From assembly GCA_016110215.1 (NCBI GenBank), contig JADWQD010000005.1:744001-808000 (forward strand): DNA of 64,000 nucleotides, in the 5' to 3' direction. The stretch's first letter is position 1; each line of letters begins with the position of its first letter. Below, piece by piece: positions 55,801 through 64,000 of the stretch. A program made the translations under genes and the position numbers. The notes under the pieces were generated by a model. It was not told where the DNA came from. It searched no databases and saw only the letters and a list, made by a program, of their open reading frames with translations. Origin of the DNA: Capronia americana. Its lineage: Eukaryota; Ascomycota; Eurotiomycetes; Chaetothyriales; Herpotrichiellaceae.

Positions 55801-56827
55801 TAAACTTGCAGGCCCGCGAAGTGTCCAGTCGTGCCGATAATCTTGAAGAAGAACTCGCGGAAGCGCAACGCATGTTAAGTGAGAGAACGAGAGAAGGCCA
55901 GACAATGCGTATGCTCTTGGATCAGACCTCAAGCGGGACTGAGGTTAGGATCAGGGAAATGAAAGAACGGATGGAGAAGGCGCTTGAAGAGCGGGATCGA
56001 GTCGAAGATGAAGCGAGCGTTGCACAGAGGAGGATGATGAGGGAGGTGGAGGAGGCGAGAGGGAAAGCGAGGGATGCACAAAGAGCTTTGAAGGGGGTGG
56101 AAGATGAAAAGGATGAGCTTGAGAATCGGCTCAAGGAGTGGAAGAGACGGAAGGACGAGCTTGAGGAAGTCTCGTCCCGTGCCGCAAGAGAAGTCGAAGA
56201 AGTGAAAGCTGCGATGACGGGACTTCGGGAGGCGTTGGATGAGAGTGAACGACAAGTCAGGGAACTTGACGCCCAGAAGGCAGAGCTACGACGCATTGGC
56301 GATGAAGCGAAAGAGCGGGTTGAAAAACTCACCAAGGCGAACAGGAACCTCACAGAAGAGCTCAAAAGTGCGCAGGCAAGATTACCTGGACGACCCGGCC
56401 TAGGTAGAGTCGAGTCGAATGCGCCGAGTTCACGGACATCTATCGATTCCACGCACGCGAACTTGCGGTCTCCAGCTCCCAAGGAAAGAGGCCTATCCAC
56501 CACGACCAGTCGAAGCGACACACCCACGACGGCTGTGGGGCAACCGGCGGGACTAAGTCAAGGCACGGTTGACTATGTGTACCTGAAGAATGTGCTCCTG
56601 CAGTTTTTGGAGCAGAGAGATAAAGGGCATCAGCGGCAGTTGATCCCCGTGCTGGGGATGTTGTTGCATTTTGACCGGTGAGTTTCTGTGCCGTCTTGTT
56701 TTTGCGACGGAGATGGAATAAACATCCCTCCTCTTCGGCAGCCTTTGATTGGAGTGCGTGTCTGATTCTCATGGTGCCCTACAGGAAAGACGAGCAGAAA
56801 TGGATCGCAGCCATTACCGCGCGGTGA
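52821..56827 (+). CDS. IMH1: GRIP-domain golgin (Imh1-like), coiled-coil Golgi tether
   Basis: Exon 1 is only 9 nt (52821-52829, MFQ), exon 2 is 52881-56677 and exon 3 is 56785-56827; introns are 51 and 107 nt. The product is 1282 aa. The start MFQRLKGAIDSRIAEEQARQ is typical of fungal golgins and requires the tiny first exon. Most of the protein is heptad-patterned coiled coil rich in E, K, L, Q, with a basic KKKNKKKKKGKG tract near residue 610. The GRIP domain is at the C-terminus: TVDYVYLKNVLLQFLEQRDK, QLIPVLGMLLHFDR, and the last exon adds KDEQKWIAAITAR. GRIP binds the small GTPase Arl1 at the trans-Golgi, where the long rod captures vesicles. Confidence 0.92.
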
Positions 56828-57141
56828 TGATTCCAATGGAGTACAATATCACAGCAGTCTGTGCGGAGTAAATCGACGGGCTGGAATCAGAAGATCTTCG
56901 AGTGACGGGTAATTGGATTGGCATTGCTGGCGTTGTATAACCCTTGTAGTTTAGTGCATGGCTGCAGAAACCGCTGTAAATCATCCACGACAGCAAAAAG
57001 ACAGGACCATGAGGAGCCGAGGCCCTTTTCTATAAATACCTAGGGAGCTTCGACCGTTTCCTAGCCTTGCAACTGTACAAAGGTGGTCGCTCTCAGACTT
57101 TGTACACAGCATGGGAAGGACTTCCGGGCTACATATTACAC

Positions 57142-57558
57142 TTAGACTGCTTTACCAGCCGATGTGTTGGCAGCATCTGGAGACCAAAATCTGAGCCTAT
57201 CCTCTGAGCTACGAAGTGGGAACTTCCACAGCGGAGGATCTAGATGCTGTTCCTTATCCTCTACAGTGTAACATTGCCCATCGGCTCCAAGCCGAGCCGG
57301 CGTGGTTGCGAGATTGATGTTTTCGAATGGCCCCGGATATACTGCCAGAGCGCCCGGGGTCCTGTCGTAATCTCCTGCCTCAGGAATCAGGTAGTAAGTA
57401 GGTCCAACATCCCGAAGACCGGGTGACCTCAGAAACTGAAATCGAAACTGGTACGGATTCAGGCTCGTCAAGCTTGGTGTGATAGCATCTGTACGTGTCA
57501 ATAGCACACAAAGCACGATTCGTCGCGCAGAAAATCCCCCGTTCGACCCTTGAGACAA
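57142..57558 (-). CDS. Candidate orphan ORF, unresolved
   Basis: A 138-codon open frame. The second half reads like real protein (TYYLIPEAGDYDRTPGALAV, LWKFPLRSSEDRLRFW), with few low-complexity runs. A CAG inside it (before FLRSPGLRDVGP) could be an acceptor, so the first codons may not be exon. I do not recognise a family. It may belong with the candidate at 57647-58130 or be chance. Confidence 0.25.
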   Translation of the reverse strand: MSQGSNGGFSARRIVLCVLLTRTDAITPSLTSLNPYQFRFQFLRSPGLRDVGPTYYLIPEAGDYDRTPGALAVYPGPFENINLATTPARLGADGQCYTVEDKEQHLDPPLWKFPLRSSEDRLRFWSPDAANTSAGKAV

Positions 57559-57646
57559 TGGGGCAGTAAAATCGAGATTTCTACAGTCCTAGCTGCATGC
57601 AGAATTGATCTTCTCGGTCTGAGGTAACTTTGAGGGCATCAGCCTT

Positions 57647-58130
57647 TCATCGTTGATCAGCGTGTGTTTGGTGCGCAAATTTCAAGATCGTCGCGAATTC
57701 TTCTCGAGCGCAGACTTTATGCTCGCCATTGAGCTGTTCCTCTGCGCCGTCGACAGTGACTTGAAGATCATGTGCCAGCTGCGCCGCTGCTTGTCCCGGT
57801 GTTTTGTCTTCTAGTCGGAGTTTCCGCACCGTCTCTGGGGACCATAATTTCTCGTTACAGTTTTGACATGTCTCTGAGTTGAAATGCGTCTATAGCGCAC
57901 ATGTCGCTGCGTCTGTCAGATTGCATTGTATAAGGATGCCATAAGGGATCTTTTGAAAGCCATTTTCGACAATTACCGGAGTTTTTGACTGGGAGTGTCT
58001 TATAAATATCAAAGAATGCTGGAGCAATTGTGTCATTAAGCCACCCAGACAAAAAGCTTGCGTTAGAGTCCACGCACATGGTGTCTGAGACGAAGCAAGG
58101 CGAGTAATGTCCTTGGTTGGCGTTGTGCAC
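57647..58130 (-). CDS. Candidate spliced orphan gene core, unresolved
   Basis: Two frames look coding and can be joined: 58130-57977 (NQGHYSPCFVSDTMCVDSN, LNDTIAPAFFDIYKTLPVKN) and 57873-57647 (CQNCNEKLWSPETVRKLRLE, AHDLQVTVDGAEEQLNG). A GTAATT donor at 57976 and a TCAACTCAG acceptor ending at 57874 give a 103-nt intron that keeps frame across NSETCQNC. The true start is unclear; a GTAAGT at 58188 suggests another upstream exon. No family is recognised. The clustered cysteines could form disulfides or bind metal. Confidence 0.3.
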
Positions 58131-58738
58131 GCTGTCTTGTTTGTCTCTGAATCTACTGGTTATGAGAGCTCAGCCCGTGCCGACTTACAAGGGTCTCCCA
58201 GAGTGGGAGGAGGGGAAAGGAAGAGGTAGATTTGGATCGCGCAACGTCCACCATCTCTACTGGTTTGAATCGGGAATTTCGAGTTCGTGGTGCCCCTGAC
58301 TGACTGCCACCTTTGACGAGACAGATCGTCTGAAGCTTGCTTCAAAGGTGTTCTCGTGCTAAGACCGGAGTATGCATTGACGTGCACCGAGATGTCACCT
58401 TTCGCGTCAATGTGCAGGGACAGTCAGTACGGACATAGGCCTGTGCTCTGTATGGCTTGAAGGTGAGTGGGAGGGTGGGAGGCACAGAGGCACAGAGGGT
58501 TGGGAGGCCACCACGCTACCAGGAGAACAGCGTCGGTGAAAGAAACACTCCGACGTAATATCTTGGCAAGACTTGATTTGATCCACTGGCAGACTTCATC
58601 GCCGGCATCTTCAACCTCCAAGCCTTCCACTGTGCAACTCTTCTCGTCACAGGTCAACCGTGAGAAGTATGCCGTGACTGATCAACACTAGCAGAACAGC
58701 TCCGACTTCTCTAGTCTGCCTGTCGGAGTGTTGGCACC

Positions 58739-60001
58739 ATGGTTAGTTGACTGACGCATTTTCTTTCTCTGCTAATCATCTCTCAAGGCTGCCACAGCGG
58801 CTCACCCCTTCGAGCGCCAGGTCGCCGACACCCCGATCTCGAAATCGTACGTACAACTCTCATTTCGAACTCCTTCTCACTATAGGATGTATTTTTTTGA
58901 CAAAATGGGAATCTCTCTGAAAACACTTGAAGAGACTGGATATTTTGCTTTCTGAAAAAAGCGGAGATCAGGACATATGGCGCGGGCAGGGTCTTCGAGC
59001 GCTGGCTGACAGGACATCGTTGACAGTGATTTCAACAACCTCATAATGGACTATCTGATCACTGAAGGCTACCCTTCAGCCGCAGAGAAATTTGCAGCAG
59101 AAGCCAACATTCAGCCTCAAGCTGATCTCGGTTGTATCAACGAGAGAGTACAGATCCGAGACTCAATACACCGTGGAGATTTGCAAGCCGCCATCGAACT
59201 CATCAACGAGCTGAACCCAGAAGTAAGTACTTCCTATTTGGTTTCTTCTCGTTCTTTCATGATTATATCTGTTTTCATGCACCACTCATAGCCTTCGGGC
59301 CGAGATGAGAGCAAAAACACCTTCAGTCCTCAGTATGATTTACAACACGACTCTAGAAATGTTCAACCAAGTCCTCGTTGTTCAGCTAGGATGCTGACTT
59401 GCTGAGATAGCTTTTAGACACCGACAAGAAGCTTCATTTCTCGCTTCTCCGCCTCCAGCTCGTCGAGTTAATACGTCAAAGTTTTACTTCTTCCGATTCA
59501 AGTCTGGTGGGAAAGGCGATAGAGTTTGCTCAAAACAACCTCGCACCTTACGCTCCGTTGGATGCGCAGTTCAAAATCGACCTTGAACGGGCTATGGCTC
59601 TATTGATTGTACCCAAGGAATCGTGGACACAAGCAGCTGTGGCAGGTTCATCTGGTCAGCCAAGTTCGAGTATCCAGAACGACTTCGGTGCCTTAGCAGA
59701 GCTCGTTGACCCTTCATTAAGACGCAAAGTCGCAAAGGATGTCAACGAAGCCATTCTCCAGTCTCAGGATCAAAGGAGAGAAGCTAACATCCGATACCTT
59801 GTCAGAGCTCGCGCGTGGGCTGAGCAGCTTGCACGCGAGAAGAAGATCGATCTGCCTGAACTTCCTCTCGGCCTTGATGGGGACGGACCTGCCAGCCAGA
59901 GCCAAAACGGCCACAATGGAGATACCGAAATGACAGGAAATGGCTTGGATGCCCCAGGTGCCGATGCGGAAATCGCTCGTTATACCAACATACCTTCTTG
60001 A
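58739..60001 (+). CDS. GID8: GID complex subunit 8 (LisH-CTLH-CRA), four exons
   Basis: Exons are 58739-58741 (ATG only), 58788-58846, 59027-59222 and 59411-60001; introns are 46, 180 and 188 nt; 282 aa. The join MAATAAHPFERQVAD needs the three-base first exon with its GTTAGT donor. The LisH motif is FNNLIMDYLITEGYPSAAEK, CTLH follows with RVQIRDSIHRGDLQAAIELI and joins NPE to LLDTDKKLHFSLLRL, and the CRA part covers AIEFAQNNLAPYAPLD. Gid8 is the scaffold that links modules of the GID/CTLH E3 ubiquitin ligase, which in yeast degrades gluconeogenic enzymes when glucose returns. The tail after residue 245 is Gln/Asn/Gly-rich. It converges on ESA1 with 241 bp between stops. Confidence 0.92.
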
Positions 60002-60242
60002 AAAGCCGCCAAATGATCCTCTACCACAACCAATATGGCCTAAACCTATCCGAAAGGCGATGGTTGTGGCAACACCGTCGGTGAACACAACGAGCACCAT
60101 GTGCGGTGCAACGACAGTTTTGCAACGCGCTTCATGAACGCACCGACGACCAGCACCTGTTGCCAAATTGATGATGTACGTTGTCCGCCAAGGCAAAGAC
60201 GCCTCCAACCCCTTCGCTAATTTTCATTCCAGAAATAACCCA

Positions 60243-62199
60243 TTACCAATTCCAAGTTCGACTGCTGGCGGTGAAAACGGGCGGCTTCCAATTCAGCCTG
60301 CTCGGGTCGATCTTTCTTGCGCCCTTGAGCTTCTCCTTCTGGCGCCGCTGCTCCTGCCACTCGAGAAGCTCGTCGCGGACGACGATGATCCACGCACCCT
60401 TATGGTATCTTAGCAACTTCAGCACCTCCAACTGTTCATGCACATCCTTCTCGGTCATAGCCGTCAGACTCGCTATCTCTGCGATGCTTGTCGAATACTG
60501 AGAGTTGGGTCCGTTAAATCCCAAGGCTGAATGAGGATGGAGGTGTTCTGAAGTCGGCGTGTGAGAGGCAGAGCCCGGAGGAGGCAGTCGAGCTGGATCC
60601 GAGAGCAGTTCAATGAGAACCTCCTTCCAGTACTGCCGATATCCCAGCAGGCCCAGATCAGAAAGCGGCTTTTCAGGCGATCCTAGCTTCCCCTCCCGCT
60701 TGCTCAACTCATAGGAGAAGGCAATTAGCAACCTCCCCAATCCCTGTCGTTGGTATTGCGGCAAGGTCAGAATACAAGCGACATTGTATCCCTCCGCTGA
60801 CTCTTTCTCCTTGCTGAAATATCCGACGATATGACACCCATGCTCCGAGCGAGTCACCATGCAGTAGAACAAAAATGGGTCGACGTCGTAATACAGTGTC
60901 TTGTGATCCAGGAACAGCTTGGACAACAGACACAGATTCCGACACCAGGTCCGCTGTCTACGTCCGTCCACCTCGAAAAAGCTCACATGGTCATCCCGAT
61001 AGATCTCGTTGCCAGGAGGATGCCGCAATTCGCACTTCGTCCGGTGTCTCTCGAACGCCTTCTTCGATGAGAAGTAAGACAAGCAGAACTCATCCACGTA
61101 GACGAGGTCGACATCGCTGAAGTCTTGTGGATAGGGCGAGAAATACCACGGTTCAATGATATGCTTGCCCATTTGGATCTTATCCAGGTTGCGCACCAAG
61201 TGTAGCTGAGCATGGTGCTGTACCATCGAGCCCCCTGTGCGGAGCTTCTCGATTTCTTCTTCGGGTTCCATTATCGGTGCAACTTTTTCTTCTGTTTTCG
61301 TTACGTCTGGCATTTCGATATCTTGCGTGCCTTCATCAGGCCCGAGTATTGGCAAGGGCGTGCCCTCCTGGGTGGTCATGAGCGAAGCATCGCCATCTGG
61401 AGCCAGTCCTTCCTCTCTATTCTCCTTGCCACCAGCCTTTGAGGGAACAGGACGTTTCCTGTCATTCCCAGCTTTACTGCTGAGCAGATCAGGGGTCGCT
61501 GAGCCAGCGCGAGATTCTGTCCTCGCTCGACCTGTCACCTTTGTGGTTATCGATTTTGCGATGGCGGCTTTGGAGGGTGGGCCTTTTGTCGTGACGGTGG
61601 TTTTTTTCTTCTCGGGCTTTTCGGGGACAGGCCATTCAACTTCTTGGGAGAGGTCGATGCGGTCGGCTGTGACCCATTCTAGCAGCTGTTAGTGTATGTT
61701 TGGCATCTTTGATTGGGGGAGAAGATGCGTACCATCAAGACGTTTGTTGAATTCGACATAGTGGACGCTACCAATTCCTGTCAGTCATGCAAGAAAGACA
61801 TCGAGAGCGCCGGTCGGAGTAGACATACTAGAATGTCAACGCAGAATTTCTCTGCTTTATCGACAAGATTTCTGCCTTTCTGGGTTCTCCATTCTATATT
61901 TCCCACCCGTCAGTACAAGCGTTCTTCTCGAAGCAATGTGACATATCCTTGGAATTGGTGAAAGGTCACGTGAACGCGCCTCTGAAGGCCCGGGAACCAA
62001 CTCAACAACTCACCTTTTCGACAAAAGCTTTCACCCCAATCCTTCATAATTCACGTTAGTATCGTTTTCAGATTCGCCGGACCTCAAAGTCATCAGAGCC
62101 GGGGTTGCTGCCCACTTACTGGATCTGATTCAGCGTGGCGAAGCCTTTTTCCACGGGCTCGGGCGTGTTCGTCGCGTCCGTGTGGTCTCCGCCTGGCAT
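60243..62199 (-). CDS. ESA1: MYST histone acetyltransferase Esa1 (NuA4), five exons
   Basis: Exons are 62199-62120, 62041-62014, 61893-61829, 61767-61733 and 61678-60243; introns are 78, 120, 61 and 54 nt; 547 aa. The N-terminal Tudor-knot chromodomain is split over the small exons: IGVKAFVEK, NGEPRKAEILSIKQRNS, FYVHYVEFNKRLDEWVTADR. A Ser/Pro/Lys-rich linker precedes the MYST domain (from about residue 230, KHIIEPWYFSPYP). The C2HC zinc finger is in EFCLSYFSSKKAFERHRTKC, the autoacetylated Lys in FLDHKTLYYDVDP, and the catalytic Cys371 and acetyl-CoA loop in NVACILTLPQYQRQGLGRLL. Esa1 acetylates H4 and H2A as the NuA4 catalytic subunit. A TCACGTGA box lies in intron 2. Confidence 0.95.
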
Positions 62200-62746
62200 T
62201 TCGACGCAGAGCGATGAAGCGATGCAGATGATGATGGGAAGGCGAATTGTAGAGATGTGGTTGTTCGTTACGGTCGCGATGAGGATGAGAAAAATTTACG
62301 TCGGTGCGGGTTCGAAAAATTGATGCGATGCGGCGGGTTGAAGTTGGGGCTTGGAGAAAGAAAATAGAGGGGGTTTTGGCAGCTGAGCGCTCTTTGTTTG
62401 AGCGCAACAGGTGGTCACTTGGGGGTCTCGGTTTAGGCATCAGTTATGCCCGAGCGCGGGACTCTGGGGGATGTCTGCCTAAACTTACAGTTAACACCGC
62501 GCATAATGACGGCCGGAGATTCACTCGTCTCGGCAAGCAACTTGGAGATCTGCGGTTAGGTGCAGTGCCTCTGAAAGACGCCCACCGTGCCACCCCATTG
62601 TGCCCGGCTTTGACTACCTATGTATGGGTTTGATCTGAATTACCAAGTAATCGCCTACCCATTGCGATGGCCTGCTCTGGTATCTCGCATCATACAATCT
62701 TTATGGTCAAGACCTTTTCAATCATCTCAACAGCGCGTGCTGCTGA
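62200..62746. other. ESA1 promoter and PWP1 3' flank
   Basis: A 547-bp spacer upstream of ESA1 and downstream of PWP1, both minus strand. No coding exon is seen. Confidence 0.45.
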
Positions 62747-64000
62747 TCAATCCTCATCCATGGACTCCCAACCGTCTTGGCCGCCTGCTGCGCCGACATT
62801 GCCATCCTCTTCCTCCTCATCGTCGCTCTCATGATCACTCAGGCTGGCGCCGACCAATCTTTCTTTACCATCCGACTCTGGCAGTTGAACTCTCCCCGCG
62901 AACACATTCCTTACACTCGGGTTGGTGCTGATGTCCCACACTTGCAGTCGCCCTTTACTTCCAGCCACTGAGAGCCTGAATGCGACCTCGGTATCGGGTG
63001 CAAACTGGGTCGCGAAGATCCTTCCTACGTCAAGATTCCTCGAGACAACCATGTGTGGTTTATTGTCCTGAACGTTCCAGATTTTGACTCTCTTGTCATC
63101 TGAGCCCGTTGCCAGCAGGCCGGGCACCGAAGGATTGATGTCAAAGGCACTGACCGCTCCGTCGTGGGCTTGTAACGTCCACACGGGCTTGCTTGGCTTA
63201 TCGTAAGTCGAAGGGACGACTCGAGCATCGAAGTAGTGGACGGTTCCTGCCTCTGTGGTGACGTAAAAGAAGTTTGGATTATGAATGTCCCATCTCACTT
63301 TCTCGACGTCGGCTTCCACGACCCATTTCGGTGCTTTTGCGTCTGGTGCTCGCATGTCCGTTGCAATTACTGTTCGGTCATAGCTCCCGCTCAAGAGAAT
63401 TGTGGACTCTGTGGGATGCCAGTCGAGTGCGCACACCTTGCCGCTATGCATGGTGTATGATTTCGCGCACTTGCCGGTATTCAGATCCCAGAGCTTGACT
63501 GTCTTGTCGGCGGACGCCGAGGCAAGCAGATTCCGGTGATGACGATTGGCCGCCAGCGCAAGCACAGCATCCACATGGTACTCGTCGTTGGCTTTGGGCT
63601 TCTTTCTTTTCTTCTTCGATTTCTTCTTGTTGCTTTTCGAACTGCTGCCTTCTCCGTTGGGCTCGGTCTCTGCTTGTTCTTCCGGCTCTTGGCCCAATAT
63701 CGCGTTGGGGTACATGGTGTCTACGACATCAAGATCCCAAATCTCGATCTCCGGGTTCATTGTGCCGATGGCGACGAAGTTGCCTTCTGACCGCGATTCT
63801 GACCCTTTGCCCACCGGGACGTTGATCCACTCGACGCAAAGCGGTACGGCAGGCAGCATGATATCATGATGGACGTAGAGATTGTCCGCTCCGTCTTCGT
63901 ATACAAAAACTTCCAGCTGCGCAACTTCGTCCTCAACCTTTGCTGCTAGTATCAAATTGTCGGAAGCCAATATCTGTAAATCTTCTCTTTCGTCTTCTGA
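62747..64000 (-). CDS. PWP1: PWP1-like WD40 ribosome-biogenesis protein (5' end outside window)
   Basis: The frame is open from the window edge to a TGA at 62747-62749, so about 417 residues including the C-terminus are visible; the first codons lie beyond 64000. There is an EDLQILASDNLILAAKVEDE opening, typical of Pwp1, then WD40 repeats with ASASADKTVKLWDLNTGKC, LLSGSYDRTVIATDMR and LATGSDDKRVKIWNVQDN. A lysine-rich insert (KSNKKKSKKKRKKPKAN) lies between the first repeats and looks like a nucleolar targeting signal. The acidic tail is ESDDEEEEDGN followed by DGWESMDED. Yeast Pwp1 assists early 60S pre-ribosome folding and 25S rRNA processing in the nucleolus. Confidence 0.9.
   Translation of the reverse strand, partial: SEDEREDLQILASDNLILAAKVEDEVAQLEVFVYEDGADNLYVHHDIMLPAVPLCVEWINVPVGKGSESRSEGNFVAIGTMNPEIEIWDLDVVDTMYPNAILGQEPEEQAETEPNGEGSSSKSNKKKSKKKRKKPKANDEYHVDAVLALAANRHHRNLLASASADKTVKLWDLNTGKCAKSYTMHSGKVCALDWHPTESTILLSGSYDRTVIATDMRAPDAKAPKWVVEADVEKVRWDIHNPNFFYVTTEAGTVHYFDARVVPSTYDKPSKPVWTLQAHDGAVSAFDINPSVPGLLATGSDDKRVKIWNVQDNKPHMVVSRNLDVGRIFATQFAPDTEVAFRLSVAGSKGRLQVWDISTNPSVRNVFAGRVQLPESDGKERLVGASLSDHESDDEEEEDGNVGAAGGQDGWESMDED

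Larger units (their letters stand above)
56828..58738. other. intergenic region with unresolved candidate exons
   Basis: About 1.9 kb between two plus-strand genes. The minus strand has two coding-looking stretches described as separate low-confidence entries. Otherwise it holds the golgin 3' flank and GID8 promoter. Confidence 0.4.

Noticed and set aside
1..64000. ACGCGT boxes as a window-wide cell-cycle signal
   Set aside because: The hexamer also occurs in places with no such gene (for example near 7278 and 27968) and its total fits chance expectation.

Overview
This is a nuclear window from a filamentous ascomycete (Pezizomycotina). The evidence is short introns of about 45-120 nt with GTAAGT/GTATGT-type donors and YAG acceptors, proteins that read as typical Pezizomycotina orthologues (KapC-type bZIP, a poly(A)-binding protein with a charged loop in RRM4, RPB3 with a TPYG tail), and a compact gene order on both strands. 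I cannot fix the class; Eurotiomycetes or Dothideomycetes would both fit. Exon joins were built by hand by matching reading frames across splice sites; nearly all close exactly in frame.

Left block (1-25.6 kb) is dense and mostly housekeeping: the 3' end of a regulatory protein (possibly forkhead-like), RPA3 (replication protein A, third subunit) divergent from CUL4 (CRL4 ubiquitin-ligase scaffold), an Mpv17/PMP22 membrane protein, a conserved fungal protein of unknown function, an Arg/Ser-rich unknown protein, PABP (poly(A)-binding protein), a short-chain dehydrogenase in six exons, transketolase in seven exons, RPB3 of RNA polymerase II, and a secreted serine carboxypeptidase with a Ser/Thr-rich, possibly GPI-anchored tail.

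Middle block (25.6-44.4 kb) is a gene-poor island of nearly 19 kb. The only gene I can support is a KapC-type bZIP factor with a very long first intron (about 0.9-1.0 kb). The island carries microsatellites, long perfect palindromes, an inverted pair of CCAAT boxes, and two tandem hairpins whose stems differ by a compensatory base-pair change (37.87-37.96 kb), perhaps the remnant of a mobile element.

Right block (44.4-64 kb) is dense again and rich in chromatin and cell-cycle genes: ARP5 and IES6 (partners in one INO80 module), DAD4 (a 72-aa DASH kinetochore subunit in five exons that no simple ORF search would find), an NmrA-like reductase, a sulfotransferase-fold protein with a C-terminal membrane anchor, a GRIP-domain golgin, GID8 (CTLH/GID ubiquitin ligase), ESA1 (MYST acetyltransferase of NuA4), and PWP1 (WD40 ribosome-biogenesis protein, cut by the window end). 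DAD4 and GID8 both have a first coding exon made only of the ATG. No tRNA, rRNA, CRISPR array or intact transposon was recognised.
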